A DNA stretch of 21,880 nt from Clostridia bacterium (lineage in GTDB: Bacteria; Bacillota; Clostridia; Oscillospirales; CAG-272): positions 1 through 21,880 of the forward strand of contig JAFVRI010000190.1 of NCBI GenBank assembly GCA_017504335.1, read 5' to 3'. Under the pieces are notes generated by a model that was not told the origin of the DNA, searched no databases, and saw only the letters and a list, made by a program, of their open reading frames with translations. The position numbers and the translations under genes were made by a program. This document shows, one piece after another, positions 7,151 to 13,619 of this stretch; positions within the stretch are counted from its first letter, which is position 1; every line of letters starts with the position of its first letter.

Positions 7151-8317
7151 ATGAAAAACGGTTACGACGTTGCCGTTTGCGGCGGCGGATTTGCGGGCAT
7201 TTCCGCAGCGCTGGCGGCGGCGCGCATGGGCAAAAAAGTGATCTTGTTTGAAAAGGAATATCTTTTGGGAGGCCTCGGTACGGCGGGCCTTGTCACCATC
7301 TACCTGCCCCTTTGCGACGGTTACGGGCATCAGGTCTCCTTCGGCATTGCCGAGGAGCTTTTAAAGCTTTCCATCCACTACGGCGCGGAGGCTCGTTATC
7401 CCGCCAACTGGCTGGACGGTATCGGTAGCAAAACCGAAAACGAACCCCGTTACATGACCCAATACAACGCCCAGCTTTTTGCTATTCTCGCCGAACAGCT
7501 CTTGCTCCGCGAGGGTGTGGAGATCCTTTACGGAAGCTACGTCATCGGTGTAAAACTCGAAGGTGACAAGATCCGCTCGCTGACCGTGGTCAACAAATCG
7601 GGCACACTTGACTATTCCGTTCGCTCTGTGGTGGACGCCACGGGAGATTGCGATATTGCCCACTTTGCGAACGCCCCCACCGATACCTTCAAGCAGGGCA
7701 ACGTGCTTGCCGCTTGGTATTACTTTGCCGACAAGGAGGGATACCGTCTGCGTCAGCTCGGCGCTTCGGATACCCCCGAGGAAGAAAAGAAGGACAAAGA
7801 GACAAAACCCTTGGTGGCGCGAAGATTCAGCGGTCTTTGCGGCAAGGAGCTTTCGGAGCAGGTCTGCCTATCTCACGAGATCCAGCTGAACGATTGGCTA
7901 AAAAAGAGAGCGACCAACCCCGAAACGGTGATCGCCACCCTTCCCACCGTGCCCCAGATCCGCATGACCCGAAAGATCGTGGGAGAATACGTGCTTGCCT
8001 ACACCGAGGAACATACCTACTTCGAGGATTCCATCGGCATGGTCTCCAACTGGAAAAAGAGAGGCCCCGTCTGGGAGGTTCCTTTCCGCACGCTGTATAA
8101 CAAGGCGATCAAAAACCTTTTGGTGGCAGGTCGATGCACCTCGGTGAATGAAACCCTTTGGGACGTGATGCGTGTCATTCCCTGCTGTGCGGTCACAGGC
8201 GAAGCGGCGGGTACCGCCGCCGCCATGTCCGATGACGTTTCCACTCTTTCCGTAAAAGAACTGCAAGCGGTTTTACGCAAAAACGGCGTGATCCTTCACG
8301 AAAAGGAAGTGCTATGA
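7151..8317 (+). CDS. FAD-dependent oxidoreductase (FAD_oxidored family)
   Basis: 388-residue flavoprotein. The N-terminal Rossmann motif is CGGGFAGISAALAAARMGKKVILFEKE (GxGxxG at G11, G13, G16, ending in the acidic residue that binds the ribose). LGGLGTAGLV follows and the C-terminal FAD-binding block is LLVAGRCTSVNETLWDVMRVIPCCAVTGEAAGTAAAM, characteristic of the FAD-dependent oxidoreductases often found in carbohydrate-degradation clusters. No Cys-rich Fe-S domain is seen. The substrate cannot be read from sequence. AAGGAG at 7139-7144 sets the start. It is the first gene of an operon and its TGA overlaps the ATG of the AraC-type regulator (ATGA), so the two are translationally coupled. Its position opposite lacZ suggests a role in the same sugar response. 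Confidence 0.88.
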   Translation: MKNGYDVAVCGGGFAGISAALAAARMGKKVILFEKEYLLGGLGTAGLVTIYLPLCDGYGHQVSFGIAEELLKLSIHYGAEARYPANWLDGIGSKTENEPRYMTQYNAQLFAILAEQLLLREGVEILYGSYVIGVKLEGDKIRSLTVVNKSGTLDYSVRSVVDATGDCDIAHFANAPTDTFKQGNVLAAWYYFADKEGYRLRQLGASDTPEEEKKDKETKPLVARRFSGLCGKELSEQVCLSHEIQLNDWLKKRATNPETVIATLPTVPQIRMTRKIVGEYVLAYTEEHTYFEDSIGMVSNWKKRGPVWEVPFRTLYNKAIKNLLVAGRCTSVNETLWDVMRVIPCCAVTGEAAGTAAAMSDDVSTLSVKELQAVLRKNGVILHEKEVL

Positions 8318-9228
8318 AAACATCCAACTATCGACGGGATCTTCCCGACGGATCCAAACAATATTTTGAGGATCGGATCGAGCGTCCCGAATCGGATCAG
8401 CTCTATTATGACGATGTGCTGGCAAAGCCCCCGAAAACTGAAGGAAGCGGAGGTCTTGACTTTTTGGCATTCGGGAAAGAGCAATCCTATCCCAACCGAA
8501 CGGTCAGCCGTGACCGAAACAGAGAATATATGCTACACTACGTTACAAGCGGAAGCGGTACTTTTGACGGGAAACGGATCGGTGCGGGCGAAGGATTTCT
8601 CATCGTACCGGGAAAGCCAAACCGTATGGAAGCCGACAGCGATGACCCGTGGCATTTCAAATGGATCGCTTTTATGGGCGGAGACGCTCCAAGACAGATG
8701 AAAGCCCTCGGATTGGATGCCAACCGTCAGTGCTTTACCTTTTCCTTCGGTGACCGTCTGGAAGAGCTGTTTGACGACGTGCTTTACCGTAACCACGGGG
8801 ATTGCGACCTGAACACCTATATGCAGGGGGTCTTTTATATCCTCATGTCCTATCACAAGCAGGAATATCTCAACTCCATCGAAAAGCGAAACGGCAAAAG
8901 CGGTTACGCGCAAAAAGCCATCGCCTACATGGACGAGCACTACAGAGAATCCATCCGCATCGACGATATTGCCGAAAAGCTGCACATCTCCCGCAAATAT
9001 CTTTGCTCGATCTTAGAACAGCAGATCGGTATGTCCACCAAGGAATACCTGCTCAACCGAAGGGCGGAGGTCGCCGCCGAGCTTTTGCTTCACACCGATA
9101 TGTCGGTGGGAGAAATTGCCGCCGAGGTGGGATATGCGGATTACACCCAATTCTCCCGTATGTTCCGCAAGCGAAAGGGCATCTCCCCCCGAGACTATGC
9201 CAAACGGCACAAACGTCCTCTCTCATAA
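8314..9228 (+). CDS. AraC-family transcriptional regulator
   Basis: 304 residues. The N-terminal half has the AraC-type cupin sensor (MLHYVTSGSGTFDGKRIGAGEGFLIVPGKPNRMEAD, then WHFKWIAFMG). The C-terminal hundred residues form the two helix-turn-helix motifs: IRIDDIAEKLHISRKYLCSIL and MSVGEIAAEVGYADYTQFSRMFRKRKGISPRDY, the latter carrying the family signature. Such regulators usually sense a sugar and activate nearby catabolic genes. The start overlaps the stop of the oxidoreductase gene by four bases. Likely targets are the divergent lacZ and its own operon, whose shared control region contains a 33-bp dyad. The effector is unknown. Family assignment is secure; the regulon is inference. Confidence 0.93.
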   Translation: MKTSNYRRDLPDGSKQYFEDRIERPESDQLYYDDVLAKPPKTEGSGGLDFLAFGKEQSYPNRTVSRDRNREYMLHYVTSGSGTFDGKRIGAGEGFLIVPGKPNRMEADSDDPWHFKWIAFMGGDAPRQMKALGLDANRQCFTFSFGDRLEELFDDVLYRNHGDCDLNTYMQGVFYILMSYHKQEYLNSIEKRNGKSGYAQKAIAYMDEHYRESIRIDDIAEKLHISRKYLCSILEQQIGMSTKEYLLNRRAEVAAELLLHTDMSVGEIAAEVGYADYTQFSRMFRKRKGISPRDYAKRHKRPLS

Positions 9229-9267
9229 CCCCCGAACCAAACGAATATAATCACATAGGAAACAGAT

Positions 9268-10539
9268 ATGCAACAGAAAAGAAAAGCGCCGGAGCTTCTT
9301 TCTCCGGCAGGAAATTTTGAAAAATTACGTGCCGCCATTCTCTACGGAGCCGACGCGGTCTATCTGGCGGGCATCCGCTTTGGGATGCGTTCCGCCGCCG
9401 ACAACTTTACCGATGAAGAACTTGCCGAGGCGGTAGCTTACGTGCACGAGCGGGGAAAGAAGATCTATCTGACCCTCAACACCATGCCTCACGGGGAGGA
9501 ATACCCCGCCCTGCGGGACTTTCTCCATCACATTAAGGACTTCGGCATTGACGCGGTGATCGTAGCGGATCTGGGTGTCCTTGCCACCGTCCGTGAGATC
9601 ATGCCCGAAATGGAGATCCATATCTCCACCCAGGCAAGCATCGTCAGCCCCGAGGCGGCGAGAGCCTACGCCGCATTGGGCGCCAAGCGTCTGGTTCTGG
9701 CAAGAGAACTGACCTTCTCGGAGATCCGCGCCATTCGGGAAGGACTTGCGCCCGACGTGGAATTGGAGGCCTTCATTCACGGCTCCATGTGCGTATCCTA
9801 CAGCGGCCGCTGTATGCTCTCCCATCACCTGACGGGCAGAGACGCCAACCGAGGAGCCTGTACTCAGCCCTGCCGTTGGACCTACACCATCACCGAGGAA
9901 AAACGTCCCGATACCCCCTTTCCCATTGAGGAAAACGAGCTGGGTACCTTCGTCATGTCCTCCAAGGATATGTGTACCCTCTCTCACATTCCCGAGCTGA
10001 TGAATGCGGGCATTGACTCCTTTAAGATCGAAGGACGCATGAAGAGCGCCTACTATACCGCCGTGGTGACCAACGCCTATCGCATGGCAATGGATGACTA
10101 CCTTGCCGATCCCGATGGATATACCCTCGATCCCGCCCTGCTCCGTGAGCTAGACAGTGTCTCCCACCGAGAATACTGCACAGGCTATTATCTGGACGAA
10201 CCCGCAAAGGAAGCGAACCTGGCCACCATGGATGGATACATCCGTGAGAAGGCGTATTTCGCCACCGCCCTCTCAAAGGAGGAACTGCCTCTGCCCGAGG
10301 GCGTGGAAGCACTCACCGACGAGGGCCGTCTCTATCCTTTCATTCAACGGAACAAGGTCTCGGTGGGCGACTCCGCCGAGCTGATCTCTCCCCATAAGAT
10401 CGGAAAGGGATTTGCCGTACGGGAGCTGTACAATGCCGAAGGCGCGCCCATTCCGTCCGCTCCTCATCCGTCCATGAAATTCTTTGCCCGTGTTCCCTTC
10501 GAGGTCTTTCCGGGTGATATTATGCGCTCGGGAGAATGA
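9268..10539 (+). CDS. Peptidase U32 family protein, TrhP/YegQ-like (tRNA hydroxylation)
   Basis: 423 residues with the U32 fold: ELLSPAGNFEKLRAAILYGADAVYLAG at the N-terminus, STQASIVSPEA in the barrel, and the U32 signature EAFIHGSMCVSYSGRCMLS (E167 to S185). Four cysteines, C175, C182, C198 and C202 (GACTQPC), are placed as the Fe-S ligands of the family, and DSFKIEGRMKSAYY follows. Although named peptidases, close relatives (TrhP/YegQ, RlhA) take part in prephenate-dependent hydroxylation of tRNA or rRNA, so an RNA-modification role is more likely than proteolysis. A C-terminal beta domain (about 345-423) fits TrhP architecture. AGGAAA at 9257-9262 supports the start. It lies 39 bases after the AraC gene, probably in the same transcript although functionally unrelated. 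Confidence 0.9.
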   Translation: MQQKRKAPELLSPAGNFEKLRAAILYGADAVYLAGIRFGMRSAADNFTDEELAEAVAYVHERGKKIYLTLNTMPHGEEYPALRDFLHHIKDFGIDAVIVADLGVLATVREIMPEMEIHISTQASIVSPEAARAYAALGAKRLVLARELTFSEIRAIREGLAPDVELEAFIHGSMCVSYSGRCMLSHHLTGRDANRGACTQPCRWTYTITEEKRPDTPFPIEENELGTFVMSSKDMCTLSHIPELMNAGIDSFKIEGRMKSAYYTAVVTNAYRMAMDDYLADPDGYTLDPALLRELDSVSHREYCTGYYLDEPAKEANLATMDGYIREKAYFATALSKEELPLPEGVEALTDEGRLYPFIQRNKVSVGDSAELISPHKIGKGFAVRELYNAEGAPIPSAPHPSMKFFARVPFEVFPGDIMRSGE

Positions 10540-10547
10540 GAAAGTCA

Positions 10548-10584
10548 AGGAATTCCAAACAGAACAGCTACGAAAGGAATTCCT
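10548..10584 (+). promoter_or_regulatory. Stem that can mask the uppP ribosome binding site
   Basis: AAGGAATTCC occurs at 10547-10556 and AAGGAATTCCT at 10574-10584, directly before the uppP ATG. Because GGAATTCC is self-complementary, 10548-10556 can pair with 10576-10584 (9 bp, 19-nt loop), covering the GGA of the ribosome binding site and abutting the start codon. A regulatory role is inference. Confidence 0.4.
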
Positions 10585-11400
10585 ATGGTTTCCATCCTCT
10601 GCATTCTGCTTTTGGGGCTGCTGGAGGGCATCACCGAATGGTTGCCCGTCAGCTCCACGGGACACCTGATCCTTCTTGAAGACCGCCTGCCTCTTGTCAT
10701 GTCCTCGGAGTTTCGAGATCTCTTTGACGTGGTGATCCAATTGGGAGCGATCTTGGCGGTACTCTGCCTTTACAGAGAAGAGCTGGATCCGTTTCCAAAG
10801 AAAGGAACAGATCGATCCCGTACACTTCGGCTGTGGGGTTGCATCCTTGTAGGGGTATTGCCCTCGGCGATCCTCGGCGTTTTGCTGGACGGGTGGATCT
10901 TCACCCATTTCTTTTCTCCCGAAACTGTAGCCATCATGCTGATCCTTTGGGGCGTTCTCTTTCTCCTTACCGAACTGATACTGAAAAAAAGGACGCCATC
11001 GGTAACTTCGACAGAGGAACTGACCCTCGGTCAATCGTTGCTCATCGGACTTTGGCAGGTGGCATCTCTCGTCCCCGGCACATCACGCTCGGGTGCCACC
11101 GTATTGGGCGCACGCCTCTTGGGCTGCTCACGGGAATGCGCCGCACGGTTCTCTTTCTTTCTTGCGATCCCCACCATGATGGGGGCATCCCTTTTGAAGG
11201 GGATTGGGTTTGTGATGTCGGGTTACCGCCTGTCGGCAGAAGAACTGCTTTGGCTGGGTGCGGGTACGCTCACCGCCTTTGCCGTCTCTATGATGACCCT
11301 TCGTTTTTTGACCGACTACGTACGCCGTCACGGCTTTTCCGCCTTTGGTATCTATCGGATCGCCTTAGGTATTTTGGTTCTTACGGACTATTTTTTCTGA
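10585..11400 (+). CDS. uppP: Undecaprenyl-diphosphatase UppP (BacA)
   Basis: Integral membrane phosphatase that recycles undecaprenyl pyrophosphate to the monophosphate carrier for peptidoglycan and other wall polymers; extra copies give bacitracin resistance. The 271-residue protein has both signature regions: LEGITEWLPVSSTGHLIL near the N-terminus and PGTSRSGATVLGARLLG in the second half, with several hydrophobic helices between and after, and the length is normal for BacA. The start follows AAAGGA at 10573-10578; this site lies in a potential stem formed by two AAGGAATTCC copies. The gene is 45 bases after the U32 gene and 15 bases before the RNase M5-like gene, so it is probably co-transcribed with both. 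Confidence 0.96.
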   Translation: MVSILCILLLGLLEGITEWLPVSSTGHLILLEDRLPLVMSSEFRDLFDVVIQLGAILAVLCLYREELDPFPKKGTDRSRTLRLWGCILVGVLPSAILGVLLDGWIFTHFFSPETVAIMLILWGVLFLLTELILKKRTPSVTSTEELTLGQSLLIGLWQVASLVPGTSRSGATVLGARLLGCSRECAARFSFFLAIPTMMGASLLKGIGFVMSGYRLSAEELLWLGAGTLTAFAVSMMTLRFLTDYVRRHGFSAFGIYRIALGILVLTDYFF

Positions 11401-11415
11401 ATCAAGGAACACATT

Positions 11416-12015
11416 ATGAAGGACAACGAAAAATTGATCATTCCCTATCCCATCATCGTGGAGGGAAAATACGACCGTCTCCGTCTCTTATCGGTGTGCG
11501 AAGCGCACATACTGACCACGGACGGCTTCGGCATCTTCAAAAAAAATGAAAAGCTTGCGCTGTTTCGCCGTCTGAGCGAACAAACACCTGTCATCCTTTT
11601 GACCGACAGCGACGGTGCGGGCAAGCTGATCCGATCTCATCTAACCTCCGCCATTCCTCCCGATCGACTGATCCAGCTCTACATTCCCAAGATCAAGGGC
11701 AAGGAAAAGCGAAAGGATGCCCCTTCCGCGGAAGGAACTCTTGGCGTAGAGGGCATGGAGCGAAAGCTGCTGTTTGACCTGCTTGCTCCCTTTGAATCGG
11801 CAGATGCCCAAAAGCGGATACAAGAAAATCCGCTGTCCAAGACCGATTTTTATATGGACGGACTTTCGGGTCATCCCGACAGCACAAAAAAGCGGGACGC
11901 CCTTGCCGCCTCTCTGTCCTTGCCCGATGGCATGAGTGCCAACGCGCTTCTGTCCGCTCTGAAAATTCTCGTATCTTATGAGGAATATTGCCGTTTGGTG
12001 GGACGAAACACCTAA
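11416..12015 (+). CDS. rnmV: Ribonuclease M5-like TOPRIM protein (5S rRNA maturation)
   Basis: 199 residues with an N-terminal TOPRIM domain: IIVEGKYDRLRL (E16), ILTTDGFGIF, and ILLTDSDGAGKLIR (D64, D66), the acidic metal-binding set of RNase M5. LGVEGMERKLLFDLL corresponds to the GiGvE element, and the C-terminal part (SKTDFYMDGLSGHPDSTKKRDALAASL, then LLSALKILVSYEEY) resembles the DUF4093-type domain that follows TOPRIM in RnmV. RNase M5 trims 5S rRNA precursor in Firmicutes. Its length is close to the Bacillus enzyme (186). It often neighbours ksgA, but here it follows uppP at the end of an operon. AAGGAA at 11404-11409 precedes the ATG. The family call is good; substrate specificity is by family. 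Confidence 0.87.
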   Translation: MKDNEKLIIPYPIIVEGKYDRLRLLSVCEAHILTTDGFGIFKKNEKLALFRRLSEQTPVILLTDSDGAGKLIRSHLTSAIPPDRLIQLYIPKIKGKEKRKDAPSAEGTLGVEGMERKLLFDLLAPFESADAQKRIQENPLSKTDFYMDGLSGHPDSTKKRDALAASLSLPDGMSANALLSALKILVSYEEYCRLVGRNT

Positions 12016-12018
12016 ACT

Positions 12019-12044
12019 TTCAAAAGGAATTTTGAATATTTTTT
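12019..12044 (+). terminator. Weak terminator after rnmV
   Basis: TTCAAAA/TTTTGAA stem (7 bp, loop GGAA, 12019-12036) followed by TATTTTTTG. The stem is A+T-rich but the T-run is good. Confidence 0.55.
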
Positions 12045-12052
12045 GAAATCTG

Positions 12053-12081
12053 TTGCAAGAACCGATCTTTTGTGGTAAAAT
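12053..12081 (+). promoter_or_regulatory. Promoter of the LRR/MucBP lipoprotein gene
   Basis: TTGCAA (12053-12058), a 17-bp spacer and TAAAAT (12076-12081), 36 bases before the ATG at 12118. Confidence 0.75.
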
Positions 12082-12117
12082 AGAGGGAAGAAATTACCGA
12101 AAGGAAATCAAAGAACC

Positions 12118-13251
12118 ATGAAAACCAACAAAAAAACCTTCCGCAGAATTGCGTGCCTCGTTCTCGTGATCTGCTTCTCCGTTCTCGCACTCGCTTCCTG
12201 CGGGCAGAGTGTTCCCAATGCTGCCGATGCGAACGGAACCTTCGGCTCCATCGCGTGGGAGTACAAGAAGGATACAAACACCCTGACGCTTTCAGGCGCC
12301 GGTGAAATCGGCAACGTAAGCAAGGACGAGGACAATGCTCCTTGGGCAGGTGATGTTCGCCTGAGCACAAAGAAAATCGTAATTGCCGAGGGTGTTACCT
12401 CCATCGGTACCTACGCATTCTGGGGCTTCGCCAACGCGACCGAGATCGTACTCCCCTCCTCTCTTTTGACAATCGGAGACTTTGCGTTCGCTTACTGCGG
12501 TAAGCTGTCAAATATCATTCTTCCCAACGAATCGCTCACAACAATCGGAGCAGGCGCCTTTGAAGGATGTGCGTCTCTCGGCTCTATCTTTGTTCCAAAC
12601 ACGGTTGTATCCGTTGGGGATTATGCCTTTGCTTATTGCTACAACATGAAGAATGCCATTGTTGCCGCCAAGAGCATCGGCGCCTATGCCTTTAAGAACT
12701 GCCGTTCCTTGGAGCAGCTGACCCTCGTTCCCGAGCTGACCGCAGACAAGATCGGTAATGACGCATTCCTTGGCGCATCCAAGAATTTTGAGAGTGCAAA
12801 CAAGGAAGGAAACGCAACCGGTGTCAGCATCATTACCATCAAGCACGTTTGGTCGGATGGAACTCCTGTTGCCGTTCCCGAGGGAACTCTCACCACTTGG
12901 GAGCTCGCCTACGGAGCATCCAAGGCATTCACCTCCTTGGACGTTGCAGATGCCAAGGTTGACTCCCTGAGTCAGACCGCAACCGGTAACGGCGCTCCTC
13001 AAACCATCACCTTTACCTACACCAAGAATACCCCCGTACCCGAGACTCCCGCAGATACCGAGGCAGCCCCTGAGACTCCCACGGATACCGAGCCTCAAGA
13101 GGACGAGGGAGTCAAGCCCTCCACCATCATTGCCATCGTCATCATGGCGATCGTTCTCGTCGGTATCGGTGTCGGTGCCTTCTTCCTGATCCGCTCTGAC
13201 AAGAAGAATGGTGGCAAGAACGGAACCGTACGCAAGAACAACAAGAAATAA
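12118..13251 (+). CDS. BspA-type leucine-rich-repeat lipoprotein with MucBP-like domain and C-terminal membrane helix
   Basis: 377 residues. The N-terminus is a lipoprotein signal peptide with lipobox LASC (C28). Residues of about 80-225 are BspA-type (LRR_5) repeats, each of the form aFxxcxxLxxIxlPxsvxxIGxyA (for example SLLTIGDFAFAYCGKLSNIIL and TIGAGAFEGCASLGSIFVP). A region ITIKHVWSDGTPV ... TITFTYTKN resembles the MucBP/bacterial adhesin fold, then comes a Pro/Thr/Glu-rich linker (PETPADTEAAPETPTDTEP). The protein ends with a 24-residue membrane helix (about 335-358) and a Lys/Arg-rich tail. It would thus be tethered at both ends. Surface adhesion or ligand binding is inferred. AAAGGA at 12100-12105 precedes the start, and it has its own promoter. 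A small ribbon-helix-helix-like gene follows after 8 bases. Confidence 0.88.
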   Translation: MKTNKKTFRRIACLVLVICFSVLALASCGQSVPNAADANGTFGSIAWEYKKDTNTLTLSGAGEIGNVSKDEDNAPWAGDVRLSTKKIVIAEGVTSIGTYAFWGFANATEIVLPSSLLTIGDFAFAYCGKLSNIILPNESLTTIGAGAFEGCASLGSIFVPNTVVSVGDYAFAYCYNMKNAIVAAKSIGAYAFKNCRSLEQLTLVPELTADKIGNDAFLGASKNFESANKEGNATGVSIITIKHVWSDGTPVAVPEGTLTTWELAYGASKAFTSLDVADAKVDSLSQTATGNGAPQTITFTYTKNTPVPETPADTEAAPETPTDTEPQEDEGVKPSTIIAIVIMAIVLVGIGVGAFFLIRSDKKNGGKNGTVRKNNKK

Positions 13252-13259
13252 TTCCAGCC

Positions 13260-13469
13260 ATGAAGAATAATTATCATGTAGACGTCAAGCTTTCGGAGGA
13301 TCTGTTGCGCAAGCTTCTGTATATTTCCGAGGCAGAGCATCGCTCCCCCTCGGCGCAGTTCGCCTTCATGCTCCGAAACAACATTTCCTATTTCGAAAAG
13401 ACCAAGGGAAGAATCCCCGATGCCGCTCTCAAAGCCATCGATCTTTCGGAATACGAAAAAGAAGAATAA
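13260..13469 (+). CDS. Small ribbon-helix-helix-like protein
   Basis: 69 residues with the pattern of an Arc/MetJ-type DNA-binding fold: a short strand (YHVDVKL), a helix (SEDLLRKLLYISEAEHR), then a turn with SPS and a second helix (SAQFAFMLRNNISYFEKTKG). The tail is acidic (SEYEKEE). A DNA-binding regulator or an antitoxin-like protein is possible; there is no toxin partner next to it. The ATG lies 8 bases after the stop of the LRR lipoprotein gene and has no visible ribosome binding site, so it is probably translated by coupling to that gene. A strong palindromic terminator follows. The exact family is uncertain. Confidence 0.75.
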   Translation: MKNNYHVDVKLSEDLLRKLLYISEAEHRSPSAQFAFMLRNNISYFEKTKGRIPDAALKAIDLSEYEKEE

Positions 13470-13475
13470 ACAAAA

Positions 13476-13503
13476 AACAGCCTTCCCCGCGGGGAAGGCT
13501 GTT
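13476..13503. terminator. Bidirectional terminator between the RHH-like gene and spoIIE
   Basis: AACAGCCTTCCCC pairs with GGGGAAGGCTGTT around GC. On the minus strand it runs into six T residues, on the plus strand into CTTCTTT. It serves the plus-strand LRR/RHH unit and, 117 bases after its stop, spoIIE. The stretch 13504-13619 contains nothing else that I can recognise. Confidence 0.88.
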
Positions 13504-13619
13504 CTTCTTTCTGTTCTGATTCTTTGTGATTTTCCTTGTGAGGAATGGCTCAAAATTTTTTTCGACTCAACGGGAGTCCCGAGAAATCATCGCATACCGT
13601 TTCTCCCGCCGAAGAACCT

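Noticed and set aside
9246..9251. TATAAT as an internal promoter for the U32 gene
   Set aside because: There is no -35-like sequence at a workable distance, and close spacing to the AraC gene suggests co-transcription.
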